In this document: positions 1 to 9,239 of the stretch, piece after piece
Layout of the letters: every line of letters begins with the position of its first letter
Position numbering within the stretch: the stretch's first letter is position 1
Assembly (NCBI RefSeq): GCF_000003605.2
Contig: NW_003146289.1
Span: forward strand, 311,830-323,224
Source: Saccoglossus kowalevskii
Lineage: Eukaryota; Hemichordata; Enteropneusta; Harrimaniidae
DNA: 11,395 nt
Reading direction: 5' to 3'
Notes under the pieces: model-generated
The model's input: only the letters and a program-made list of their open reading frames with translations
Databases searched by the model: none
What the model was told of the DNA's origin: nothing
Made by a program: the position numbers and the translations under genes

Positions 1-155
1 ACGTGTTGTACTACACCCTGATAGCTAGGGTATACACGATTACGTGTTGTACTACACCCTGATAGCTAGGGTATGCACTATTATGTGATGCAAATAACCC
101 TGATAGGTAGTGTATGCACTCAAAGAGGCCGATCTACATCCTGATAGCTGTGCAT
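1..155. repeat. 41-bp minisatellite, left array (cut by window edge)
   Basis: Two almost identical 41-bp units lie at 1-41 and 42-82. They differ at two positions near the 3' end (tatacacgatt versus tatgcactatt). A third, more diverged unit covers about 83-123, and a partial fourth ends near 155. The conserved core is accctgatagctagggt, in which accct and agggt can pair as a 5-bp stem around a 7-base loop. The array begins before position 1, so its full size is unknown. The same unit returns at 2059-2336. No coding or RNA function is indicated. Confidence 0.9.
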
Positions 156-1113
156 CTTGAAATTGATGCTGACAGATTTATAAAATGTCTGTCTTCTTGA
201 TATGCACTTGCAAGAACAAGACGACGATTTTTTTTCCAGTGGCATATACGAGTCGAAAATATTTACCAAGACGACAAGCATATGCTACACTCGAGCGTGA
301 TTGCATTGCTGTTATGGAGTATCAACAAACTTGATATTTATCTCTATGGACGCGGGTTTGTGCAAGTTGACCATCAATCCCTAATGAACATCGCGAGTGG
401 AATGCGTTGGGCATTAACACTGTAATCTAATACGTTTCACACTGAGTGTATAACGGGCTCAGATAGTGTTTGCGCTGACTACCTGAGTCATATATGTTTG
501 ATGTTTGAAAGTCTAGAATCTTTGACAAAAAACATATTAAAGTGAATAAAGTGAGTTTTAAGATAGAGGAAATTGTCACGAAATCCAGCTATATTTTGTG
601 TTGTATTTGTTTTGTTTTATTTAGTCTCACTAATATTTGAATGTCACAAGCCATGGTGTGTTGGTAATTTATCTTAGAACGGCGTGTTTGAATTATGTGG
701 TGTAAATGTGCATTGGAATACACGTGTTGGGGTGATTCTATTATTTGCATATGAATGGGTCGGTATGATGTGTGAAGTCAATACGTTGTCAAATCGACAC
801 TGCGTTAGTATGTAAATTTAAATTGTGAGGTGAGCTGTGGACTGAAAATGAAGTCCGTCGGTCCAGATATTCTTGCGGTGAGCACATGTCTATAGTAACC
901 GGTTTGTGTAGGCATAAATGAAAATATTTTAGCTTCATATATTCATCTTTGCTCAGTAAATTGCAATAGAAGGTTCCAGAGAAACTGGGTGCTTGGCAGC
1001 ATTGGTTTTGGATCACTGGAGCCTGTTACGATATAGATATAGAGGAAATAACATCACACCGCGAAACTCAGTATTTAATCATTTGTGTATGTTTAGGCAT
1101 TGCATTTGTTGAA
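156..1113. other. G/T-rich stretch without recognisable gene
   Basis: No coding exon, RNA gene or transposon domain was recognised. The + strand is strongly skewed to G over C: in 661-720 I count 16 G and 4 C. The one frame of note, 789-1016 on the minus strand (75 codons), has no recognisable motif and is probably chance. The stretch may belong to the same repeat block as the flanking 41-bp arrays. Confidence 0.6.
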
Positions 1114-1411
1114 ACAATACCTAAGTGGAAGCTGTAATGGTTGTGGTAGAATTCGGCGATAAATTACGAACGAATAATGTGAATTGGGTTTTTGGGGAAA
1201 AAGCCAACGCTGCACTACATGTGTTTGATTTTTTTTTTATTTTGGCCCAACTCACTACTGTTACAATACCTAAGTGGAAGCTGTAATGGTTGTGGTAGAA
1301 TTCGGCGATAAATTACGAACGAATAATGTGAATTGGATTTTGGGGGAAAAAGCCAACGCTGCACTACATGTGTTTGATTTTTTTTTTATTTTGGCCCAAC
1401 TCGCTACTGTT
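1114..1411. repeat. 149-bp tandem dimer
   Basis: Copy 1 is 1114-1262 and copy 2 is 1263-1411, head to tail with no gap and an exact 149-bp period. Both start acaatacctaagtggaagct and run through an EcoRI site (gaattc), a poly-T tract and ttggcccaactc. By eye only a few bases differ, for example gggtttttgggg versus ggattttggggg and actcactac versus actcgctac. A third unit starts at 1412 (acaatagg) but diverges after about six bases. The near identity implies a recent duplication or homogenisation. Neither copy encodes a protein that I recognise. Confidence 0.95.
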
Positions 1412-1454
1412 ACAATAGGCGAGTAGCGAAGTAGAGTATTGGAGTAGCGATGTA
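1401..1454. repeat. Short inverted and direct repeats at the end of the 149-bp dimer
   Basis: tcgctact at 1401-1408 is the exact reverse complement of agtagcga at 1422-1429, giving an 8-bp stem with a 13-base loop. The right arm recurs as a direct repeat, gagtagcgatgta, just downstream at about 1442-1454. The left arm exists only in copy 2 of the dimer, because copy 1 has tcactact at the matching place. Confidence 0.6.
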
Positions 1455-2058
1455 ATTAGTATAGCTTTATTGTAATTAAACTTGTGTTTTATTGTCATAG
1501 ATTTGTCATGTTTGAAATTCAGATGGCTGTTTGTTACAGACGCTGACTGGTTTATAGATGCTTGAATGGATGCTTGGATTAAATGCATAATGATTATTGG
1601 TTTCTACAATCTCATAAGAATGCACGTTGAGTGATAAGTTCAGACACTTGAATACAGCGAATGACTAGAGATGTCGTACTTTCCCCTGATGCATGATTAG
1701 CAACGCACGGACTGTTTGTTGTAGATTACCAAGGTGGCAGTGACTTATGGGTTGGAGACCACGTAATGTTACTTAGTATCTGACCAATTGCGGTTTGTGA
1801 TTGTATGTACAAACGCATATGCACATGTTATATGTTAAATTACAAGAACGTTTATGTAAAAGAAATGTGAGTGATTCTTGACGGTGACAAAGACAATTTT
1901 GTGTATAGCAATAACAATTTTGTGTGTGGCATTATTTGTTGCAAGATGGCTGCTGAATTAGTGAGATTAATGATAGTGTATGCGTGATTGTGTGGTACTT
2001 TGTGTATTGTATTGATACCAGGGGTGTGCTCGAATAGGGGTTAGAGTGAACTCTGATT
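1455..2058. other. G/T-rich stretch without recognisable gene
   Basis: No gene, RNA or transposon signature was recognised. The G-over-C skew of the + strand continues: in 1921-1980 I count 18 G and 4 C. A frame at 1364-1588 on the minus strand (74 codons) overlaps the tandem dimer and its poly-T tract, so it is not a credible gene. Confidence 0.55.
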
Positions 2059-2336
2059 AAATGTGTTACTACAACCTGATTTATAGTATACACACGATTG
2101 CGTGTGGTACAATACCCTGATATCTAGCGTATGCATGATTAGGTACGATACGCCACCCTAATAACTAGAGTAGGCGCGATTAAGTGAAGCTGTACTATAC
2201 CCTGGTAGTTTATGTTTTGCACGAATACGTGTGGTGCTATAACATGATAGGTAGTGCATACACGGATTACGTTTAGCTCTACGCCCTGATAGACGTGATA
2301 GTGCGTGCACGATTATGTGTGGTGCAAATATCATTT
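2059..2336. repeat. 41-bp minisatellite, right array (degenerate)
   Basis: Six full units and one partial unit of the left-edge family can be laid out: 2059-2099, 2100-2140, 2141-2181 (each 41 bp), 2182-2226 (45), 2227-2268 (42), 2269-2314 (46) and a partial copy from 2315. Most end in cacgatt or a variant, and most carry ccctgata or a variant mid-unit. Divergence is much higher than between the first two units at the left edge, so this is an older or unhomogenised part of the same family. A minus-strand frame at 2158-2400 (80 codons) lies almost wholly inside it and is a by-product. Confidence 0.85.
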
Positions 2337-3299
2337 CTACGCTTGAACTAAATTCATTACCGCCACTATTTCTTATAATGATTTCAGAGTGTTTATGCAT
2401 ATAGTTAATGGCGTGCTAATAAATCTTTAAAAACTATACTAACTGAAAAACCCTTTTGAAATACGTCTGACTAAATGCAAAGATTATGTAATAAGTGTGG
2501 GTTATGTCGAAGAGAGTATTCTAGCTGACTACAAAACGACCCCATTAAATTACAAACATGCGCCTATTTGATTCTCTATTCATAAAGGTTAGGAAATTAA
2601 GACCTTAAAATGGTTAAATGGTTTGTTATTGAGTATAAGCTAGGTGTAGTTGTATAATTATTTGCCATCTTAAGTGTCTCAAAAACTATTTTCATACACA
2701 TAACTTATTCTTCTCGGTGTGTGGTAAACATAACAGATACAAATATATATATCATATAGTATGTCTTCTCATACTACGAAATCCTTTCCTGTTGCCCGGA
2801 GACTATTTTCCATACGATGAGATAACTACAAACCATGGCTATATTTTCAGATTTATTATTTAATCGTAGGAGAAAATAGGGTTAAATTGTAAAACATCAC
2901 GAACGAACAGAGTGGCTATTCAACGTACCAGGGCATTCCTATGAAATAAAGCACATTCTCAATTTGCATACGCACGTCATACATTTTCGACGAATGAGAC
3001 AGTTTCGCGTTTCTCAGTTTCGGGGTGTACTGTACATTTCATGAGGGTATGATTTTTTTTTCATATAATATGAATAACTATTTTATAAAATTATACCACT
3101 AAACGAATCACTACGGGTTAAGAATGCAAAGTCGTCAATCGGCGCGTAACGAGTGCAAACGAATTCAATAGCCAATTGAAATATCGTCTTTGGATTTGAA
3201 TGAAACACGAAGATGAAATGAAAGTTATACGAATGTCCATAAAGCAAAATAATTAACCTAAATTTCTGAATATATAACTTCACCATATTGTTCCCAGTT
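2337..3299. other. AT-rich stretch, nothing recognised
   Basis: I see no coding exon, RNA gene, tandem repeat or transposon domain. The base skew changes here: the G/T richness of 156-2058 is gone. A minus-strand frame at 3083-3286 (67 codons) carries no recognisable motif. Confidence 0.5.
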
Positions 3300-3348
3300 T
3301 GACGTCAGCAGACACGAGTGGTCACCGCCAGAGTAGCATAATATAAAA
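3300..3348 (+). promoter_or_regulatory. Possible CRE plus TATA-like core promoter
   Basis: A perfect 8-bp cyclic-AMP response element palindrome, tgacgtca, lies at 3300-3307. The palindrome ggtcacc follows near 3320, and tataaaa is at 3342-3348. CRE about 40 bp upstream of a TATA box is an arrangement known from CREB/ATF-regulated animal promoters, and a start site would then fall near 3370-3380. However, no credible exon follows on the + strand, and TATA-like strings are common in AT-rich DNA. The arrangement may be chance. Confidence 0.2.
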
Positions 3349-6180
3349 CGCTGACGGCAACTTAAGAACATCTTGTGGGATTATACATAAGTATGATGTT
3401 TTAAAATGGTTTCAAATTACAGCCTCCAAACTGAAATGATAATTAATGTTGCACTTTACTAACGCTAAAATTAGAACAAATTTACTGAGTGTTACTATAT
3501 ACACCACTGATGCCTGCGGTATAAGATAACGTTCAGACGACGGTGCTTGTACGTAAGTCTGACTGATTGGCCACAGAGAACCATCCCATATAAACTGTCG
3601 ACCTTCCCGTATGCCTTTCGCGCTTCAACAAATTGAAACTGTTGCACGAATAAACATATAATGTACAAATAAAAAGCAAGTATGGTATAACAATATTCAA
3701 GCTATGAATATGCTGGTAGATTGGCGACATATAATAAGAAAGGTCTACATGATATGTGTACAGGAGCAAATACAATCGGTTCTATAAAATAAGTGTGTGT
3801 GACTTCAAATATATTTGAAATTACCAATATAAAATCAAATGACAATGTATGCTCTACAATATCTTATCCAATGTTTCTAATTTATTATATATTAATATCA
3901 TTTCAACTACAACCAACTGTAACTCGGAACTACAGTGTCCCAAAGAAAACAATATGTATCACTAAATATATATGCAATCGTAACCAGGCACACGACCTTA
4001 CATTTCATTCAATGTAACGGCCCCTAAAAATCAATACACATTCATCTCGCGATTTCAAAAAAATATTCTTGAATTTTGCAAGTTAGCTTGCAACTGCATT
4101 ATATGTCAACGTTTTTGATTTGCATAATTAATAGCTCAAGTAGTATCTAGACACATTGCACATTTGTAAATGTTTTTAAATTGAGTGGAACTATGACATT
4201 TTTTATTTTACTATTATGTAAGAACACAACATATTATCCAATTACTCGTGGATGTGTTTTCACGAATCACACACTAGATTAGCATCGAGATTTTTGTTCC
4301 CTCTGGTAGATTTATTTTCTCAACAGCAAATAGACCGGCATGTACATCTTCTAATTGAATCGGCTAAAAATAACTGATTCAATTCTTGTAAGAAAATTGT
4401 TGTATTGCAGAGTGTCCAATTATAATCTTAAGCATTCTCCAGCCTTATAATTCTGAACATCAGTCCACAAAAAAAGACCGCCGCTTGCTCTAGGGATTGT
4501 AAGTACTCTGGTTTTAAGGACATCAGTTCTCTGTATGTTTTCAAGGTACTTTTTTCTTCCTTCGTATTCTTGTTTAGACTAATAATATATGCTCTTATCG
4601 GCTCAACAAAGCATGAGTGAGATTTATTTGTTCCAATGTATTGCTTTTCGCTATGTTGCACTATATCATTATCAATATTAGAATTATGTGTACAATTCAT
4701 GATACACTTAATGCATGGTACTTTAAGACATTGTTTGCATGGCTACTTAGTTATTATATCGATACTAATAATTGAAAATTAAAAAGACAAATATGAATAC
4801 AACTCGATATATCCATAGTGCTTATATGGGTATATGTACTACAATACCATAGCAGCTAATCATATATGTTGCAGTTATATTTGTTTTATTGTTAGCGGTA
4901 TCGGTTGCATGTCACTTGGTGACAATATGTTTTTGCTGAACGAGTCAGCCTGAGGTTGAAATACACACAAGCATTTCAACGCGTGTGCTCCAAAATTCAT
5001 TTGGGACAGGCTGTTAATGATTTGGCATTGCAATGTGATTCCACATGCCAGTACTGAAACTGATATATTACGCAGATCGTATACAGATATCATGTTTCGA
5101 GCTCGCTTCAAATATATCCAACAGATGGGCCATTTTCCCCTGGGTTACAGTAAACCACGACTACTGACTTAATAAACAGCTTCGATACTCCATGATGTAT
5201 TTTTCCATTGATGAAATTTATTTTTGCTAATAGCTGAGCACCCAGCCGAGCACAGAAGTCGAACCAACAATTTCGCATACTGACATACATCAATTCCATA
5301 TATTGCAACAGAATATGTTTACCAGTAGCACGACTCTAAATGAGATTACATTGTGTTTTAAATACGGTTAATTGTCAGTATCTCAGACACGACCATGTTT
5401 ACCATGTGTACAAGTGAAATTAAAAAATAGGCGTGGGAGGGAATCTTGCAAAATTTCAAGGTTATTACTAAACTTACTACGTATTATTCGAAGTGTTGAA
5501 TCACATGTGGTTGAATGTTTGAATTCCCATCCGCAAAAGCGAGGCTGAAAAGTATGACACTTTCACAACAGTTCGGGCACTATCGCGTCGAAGTACTTAG
5601 CAACCAACGGATGTTTAAAAAAGATCAATAAGTGTTTGGATTGCGCATGTCATTAAGTGCTGCAGACTTGGCAAAATACCAATCGCGGAATGAATGTAAA
5701 TAGCGGTAATGAGAAACACGGATTTGTATAGGTCTTATCGGCTTCGAAGTATGTAGGTTTAATCGTGATTGTTCAGTAATTTGAACATAATGAATATTTT
5801 CATTGGGTAGTCAACATCTTGATGTAAAACCACATTATTGAATTCAGTGTCCCTTTTAACAGTTTCTGAACGTAGACGAAAAAAACACGTGCTTTAAGCA
5901 AAGCTAGACAGTAGTAAACACAATGATTATGTTTCCCGGAAATATAAATGTTACTAGGAAAATAATCGTGATATTATTCAGTAAACTGTTTGTCAATGCT
6001 CACGATTCTGTGATCACGGGTAAAATGCGTCTATTTTACAGGTAGGAAATTTGATAATATCCAAGGGTATTCAAACAAATTTGTCTGAGTCGTGTTTTTT
6101 TAAACAATTGTTTTACGCGTCGTGATCGATGTAGATCCCATGCATTTATACAAAGCTTGTAGAATGTAATTGTAAATACA
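3349..6180. other. Long AT-rich stretch without recognisable gene
   Basis: This is the longest featureless part of the window. Short frames occur at 3533-3775 (-), 3793-4017 (+), 4428-4700 (-), 4875-5111 (-) and 5108-5308 (-). None shows a domain, catalytic motif or convincing codon pattern. The two frames at 4875-5308 overlap by four bases (atga), which would matter in a bacterium, but everything else here is eukaryotic, so I treat it as chance. Small exons of a gene with large introns cannot be excluded by eye. No tRNA, rRNA or tandem array was seen. Confidence 0.5.
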
Positions 6181-6311
6181 ATTGGTTTTTAAAATAAAAA
6201 TAGAACCCAGAAACGAATATGCGTTTTAAAAATCGATTCCAGAACCGAAATGGTGTTTAAAAAGGGATAATAAAATAAAAATGAGTTTTCAAAATGTAAT
6301 TGAATTAAGAA
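6181..6311. repeat. Degenerate 31-bp minisatellite
   Basis: Three units are in exact 31-bp register: 6219-6249, 6250-6280 and 6281-6311. They begin atgcgttttaaaaa, atggtgtttaaaaa and atgagttttcaaaa. A longer related unit (attggtttttaaaata) precedes them at 6181-6218. The 5' half of each unit is conserved while the 3' half is A-rich and variable, as expected of an old, short tandem expansion. Confidence 0.65.
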
Positions 6312-6700
6312 ATTATTGAAACCTAATTAGACTAAGATACGATTATGCAAACCAAGTTATACCAATATATGATTAAAACGAAATATTGTTTCATTTATAT
6401 TATTAACAATGTTAATATAATTGCACATGTTGGAGACGCGCTTTGTTAAGTGAAATTCAAATCAAACACTTAGTTTGGAATACTAAATGATTCATCATTT
6501 CTTGTGTGCGGTTGTATAACTAGTTCAGCTCAAAGTTAGAAACGATAATATCATAATGCTTTCGAATACTTGAAATCAAATCAGATTTAGTTTCGTATAT
6601 AATTCTAAAGAAGCAGTTTGTACAGTATCTACAACGACTACATAGTTTACTTAATTCACTGGGAAACATGCCCCAGTCACATCCCCATCAGCATAATGAT
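6312..6700. other. AT-rich stretch, nothing recognised
   Basis: No gene, RNA or repeat was recognised between the 31-bp minisatellite and the dispersed repeat that starts near 6701. Confidence 0.5.
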
Positions 6701-6813
6701 GAATTGTTTTACGCATGCCTAGAAGCACCTTAACATTTATCTGATTAATTTATGTTATACTACACGCTGTTGAAAGTGAATCGCGACACGCGGAAATAAC
6801 ATTTAGTTCTTGG
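6701..6813 (+). repeat. Dispersed repeat, copy 1
   Basis: This copy shares the exact 20-mer gcatgcctagaagcacctta (6713-6732) with copy 2, 576 bp downstream in the same orientation. Past the identical block, similarity continues with gaps: ctgttgaaagtgaa versus ctgctgaaagagaa, then cggaaataacatttag versus ccgaaatgactttag, then tcttgg versus ttttgg. Two copies of about 110 bp, diverged with small indels, suggest an old SINE- or MITE-like family or an ancient local duplication. No terminal inverted repeats or A-tail were found, so the class is unknown. Confidence 0.7.
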
Positions 6814-7276
6814 TTAAATCGATTCAGGGTCATTGAACTGATTACATAAATCCTCTGCTGACCAGTCGTAATATGTTCAATGTACACGTTTCAAATATAC
6901 AAAATCTCCGTTTGTAATTTGACAACTTTTGTCGAAATTGGATATAAATAATCTACAAATACTAACATAAAAGCATTCTATTAAGTTTCGTGTTCATTTA
7001 CGCGTTCCATTTCCGACCACGCGTTGATTATACGGTCTTATGTATTATGACTGCCTCTCCCTCTACCCACAGAAAAGTGAAAAAATGAAAAATATAAACT
7101 CAAAATTAAATTTTGTTTTGATATATGTTTATGCAATGTATTCTCTATGGGACATTCTGTGATGTTTATTTGACAAGGGAGCACTGGCTACGGGCGGAAG
7201 TCGGTCATCTTGTCCACCAATTTCTGGCGATGCTTTCGTTACACTCTGAATAAATAATGGTGAATCAAATTCATAG
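6814..7276. other. Stretch between the two dispersed repeat copies
   Basis: No gene, RNA or repeat signature was recognised here. The sequence between the copies does not visibly match the sequence outside them, so the duplicated unit seems limited to about 110 bp. Confidence 0.45.
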
Positions 7277-7386
7277 AAATCGTTCTATGCATGCCTAGAA
7301 GCACCTTATCACGCGATTTGTCGGATTTGTGTATTTTATACTGCTGAAAGAGAACCAATACAAGCCGAAATGACTTTAGATTTTGG
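7277..7386 (+). repeat. Dispersed repeat, copy 2
   Basis: This is the second copy of the repeat at 6701-6813, with the identical 20-mer at 7289-7308. Downstream similarity is gapped but clear up to about 7386. Both copies are in direct orientation. No target-site duplication could be identified by eye at either end. Confidence 0.7.
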
Positions 7387-8190
7387 ACTAATTGATACAT
7401 GGTCGACGTGCGCTAACATCTTGTAATTATTACATGCTTAATTACTCTCCAGCTACGAAGCCCAACGGTCGATTAACACGTGCTTTGAGTAGAAGCAGAA
7501 AAATATCCTATCTAAATACTAGATCTGTTGTAAGAGATACTAGTAAAATGACCAGCCTTTGATCAGCCGACAGAATGGGCGCTCGTAAACCATGATGAAT
7601 TTAAGAAGAGCTAGCAATCACGAAGCAGCTGATATCGCTATGATATCGTGTACAATTACCATGGACACATAACGCGACGCAATCTATGTAGTGCGTTGTT
7701 CTGTCACGTTGATGTATAGCCTATTACAGTTTGCAATTTGAGGTTTAATTCCACCATAGATAACCGGACTAAGATGTCTGGATAGAGCGATATTAGTGAA
7801 GATCAATTTATGGAAAAAAATTATGGTATGGTTTAAAGATGTTATTTAGGTAATAGATGTTAATTTGTTACTAACAAAACTTAAGTGTTGTAGAAAAACA
7901 AAAATAAAAAGCCCAAAAGCCCAACAGGCAGGATAAAGAGCACTCAAAATTATTACACTAAATAACACATAAAGGTCAAGAGAAGACATTTCGGGTGACC
8001 ATACTACATCTAAAAAATAAAAAGAGACAAAGCCGGTCATGCAATCTGTATACATATATAGTGATTGGGTCATTAGGCAGAGGAATTAAAAGCGGAATTC
8101 ATACCTTCAGGTGATGCTAAAGGGCCTAGCTTAACATCAATGGATTCTTTTAGGTTGTTTCCATTATTGTAAGTTCCATTATGAAACGTA
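7387..8190. other. AT-rich stretch without recognisable gene
   Basis: The only frame of note is 7846-8073 on the minus strand (75 codons). Its translation is hydrophobic over roughly residues 30-65 and could form one or two membrane spans. It matches no family I know, and A-rich DNA read on the opposite strand readily gives F/L/I/V-rich translations. I do not call it a gene. Confidence 0.45.
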
Positions 8191-8219
8191 AGTACAGTTC
8201 AATAAATGAGCACTGTACT
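8191..8219. repeat. Perfect 8-bp inverted repeat
   Basis: agtacagt (8191-8198) and actgtact (8212-8219) are exact reverse complements separated by 13 bases. The element could form a small hairpin. It has no poly-T tail or other terminator feature and is probably incidental. Confidence 0.5.
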
Positions 8220-8663
8220 GGTATCTGACAATCATATTACAACGACAGCGTTTGCATAAAAATACCATCATGAAGGGACAGATTCCTAAAACTGATTTCA
8301 CTAGATTTGTAATTTGTGATTCATTAATACTTAATCCAAGTTTGAGTTACTTACGAGTCAAGGTCCAATTAGTATGATGCTACTTCTGCCACCTAGAATT
8401 TAATTCACATAAACTAAATTAAAATGTAACCTTATGTGGAGTTGCAATTTGATTGATTGATGATATTTGAAATGTCTAAAAATTATCAGGCCTGCACACC
8501 AAATGATTATATACATTTTAATAGGCAGGTAATTGATTGTAATTAATCAGCTAGACGCTAGGAAGACAACAAAAATGGCCTGGTCATTTAATCCTCGTAT
8601 TTTGTTACATTATATTAAATGGGTCGCTGTCTCTTGCTGTCACAAGGTGTTTGTTTTAGGGAC
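8220..8663. other. Stretch left of the mariner break, nothing recognised
   Basis: The mariner transposase similarity stops at 8664. I read this stretch on the minus strand for the missing catalytic half and saw none of it. A + strand frame at 8533-8745 covers the junction and has no recognisable motif. No copy of the terminal inverted repeat from 9178-9200 was found here, so the 3' end of the element appears to be gone. Confidence 0.5.
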
Positions 8664-9043
8664 TTACTCGACGCGTTCTCTCTTCTGGAAAGGTGTGAGC
8701 AACCTGGGAATCCATCTGGCAGATATCTTATGCATATGCAAATGATCATGAATGATAGTTGCCACAGACCCTGTACTAATTTTGACTTCTTGGGCTATTT
8801 GGCGAACAGTAGTGCGTCGATCCTCCAAAATGACTACCTCAACTGCCTCAGGTCTGGGAGCTGTTTCCATGGACTTCCAGGCCATATTTGAATTCACGAT
8901 GCCAGCGTATTACAGGGTCATATGATGGGGCATCATCACCATAAGTTTCTTTCATTTGATCAAAAGGCTCCTTTTGGTGTGCGTCCTTTAAAAATAAAAA
9001 AACGGATCACTGCGCGACACTCAACTGGCTCCAATTCACACCT
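8664..9043 (-). pseudogene. Mariner transposase, N-terminal DNA-binding part, broken
   Basis: The intact protein would bind the terminal inverted repeats and cut and paste the element at TA sites. Three minus-strand segments in different frames line up with the N-terminus of this family. The first (from about 9043) reads CELEPVECRAVIRFFIFKG. The second holds MKETYGDDAPSYDPVIRWHR. The third (to 8667) holds METAPRP, ILEDRRTTVRQIAQEVKIS, IIHDHLHMHKISARWIPRLL and TPFQKRERVE. These are the two helix-turn-helix regions and the linker with the WIPRLLTP-type motif. Lesions: one frameshift near 8970, a one-base insertion near 8885, loss of roughly ten residues between the PRP and EAVEVV stretches, and a stop at 8664-8666, after which similarity ends. 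The third segment alone gives a 77-codon frame whose start codon is not the ancestral one. Confidence 0.88.
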
Positions 9044-9177
9044 GACCTAGTTCAAACACCTGTGAATCAGAAACCACAATTATTTCAGAGCTGTTTTGCA
9101 ACATAACCATAGAGATGTAAATCATTACACATGCAAAATTTCATCTAGATCAGACAACTGGAAGTGGGTCAGGGGAA

Positions 9178-9200
9178 TTACTTATTGAACGCCCCTCATA
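9178..9200 (-). repeat. Mariner 5' terminal inverted repeat
   Basis: The minus strand reads tatgaggggcgttcaataag and then taa, from 9200 downward. In the intact element this is the transposase binding and cleavage site. The opposite repeat is absent within the window, so only one end is left. The first two bases, TA, are the presumed target-site copy. Confidence 0.7.
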
Positions 9201-9203
9201 TTT

Positions 9204-9218
9204 GTTGCTTTCAGCAAC
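9204..9218. promoter_or_regulatory. X-box-like palindrome gttgct-N3-agcaac
   Basis: Exact 6-bp inverted repeat with spacer ttc. It fits the half-site pattern GTTRCY and RGYAAC, with a spacer of up to three bases, recognised by RFX transcription factors. It lies four bases outside the mariner end. No gene follows, so functional use is unsupported; it could equally be a chance palindrome. Confidence 0.25.
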
Positions 9219-9239
9219 TGAGTAAATGTAATATATGTA

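Larger units (their letters stand above)
8664..9200 (-). mobile_element. Truncated mariner-type DNA transposon
   Basis: Read on the minus strand, the element starts at about 9200 with tatgaggggcgttcaataag, which continues into taatt. This agrees with the terminal inverted repeat type (TA, then GAGGG..GTTCAA..AGTAA) of a widespread invertebrate mariner group, and the TA matches the TA target preference of Tc1/mariner elements. A leader of about 155 bp follows, then the N-terminal half of a transposase (from about 9043 down to 8667). The catalytic DDE/D half and the 3' inverted repeat are missing. A complete element is normally about 1.3 kb; about 540 bp remains. It cannot move itself. Its right neighbour at 9240 is a LINE fragment in the opposite orientation. 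Confidence 0.85.

Noticed and set aside
4428-4700. 90-codon minus-strand frame
   Set aside because: The translation has no recognisable domain and its composition looks like ordinary AT-rich DNA; no splice context or homology supports it.
5245-5280. tRNA B-box-like string (ggttcgacttc on the minus strand)
   Set aside because: No matching A-box at the right distance, no acceptor-stem pairing and no cloverleaf could be drawn.
4875-5308. Two minus-strand frames overlapping by four bases, like a bacterial operon
   Set aside because: No ribosome binding site or known domain is visible, and the window is eukaryotic in character, so the overlap is most likely chance.
5763-5990. Similar strings aatcgtgat..ttcagtaa at about 5762 and 5965
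   Set aside because: Similarity covers only about 18 bases with a gap and does not extend, so it is within chance for AT-rich sequence.
7846-8073. Hydrophobic minus-strand frame that might be a membrane protein exon
   Set aside because: Hydrophobic translations arise easily opposite A-rich DNA. There is no family motif and no partner exon.
8619-8891. 90-codon + strand frame
   Set aside because: It is the antisense shadow of the mariner transposase remnant, which is clearly recognisable on the minus strand.
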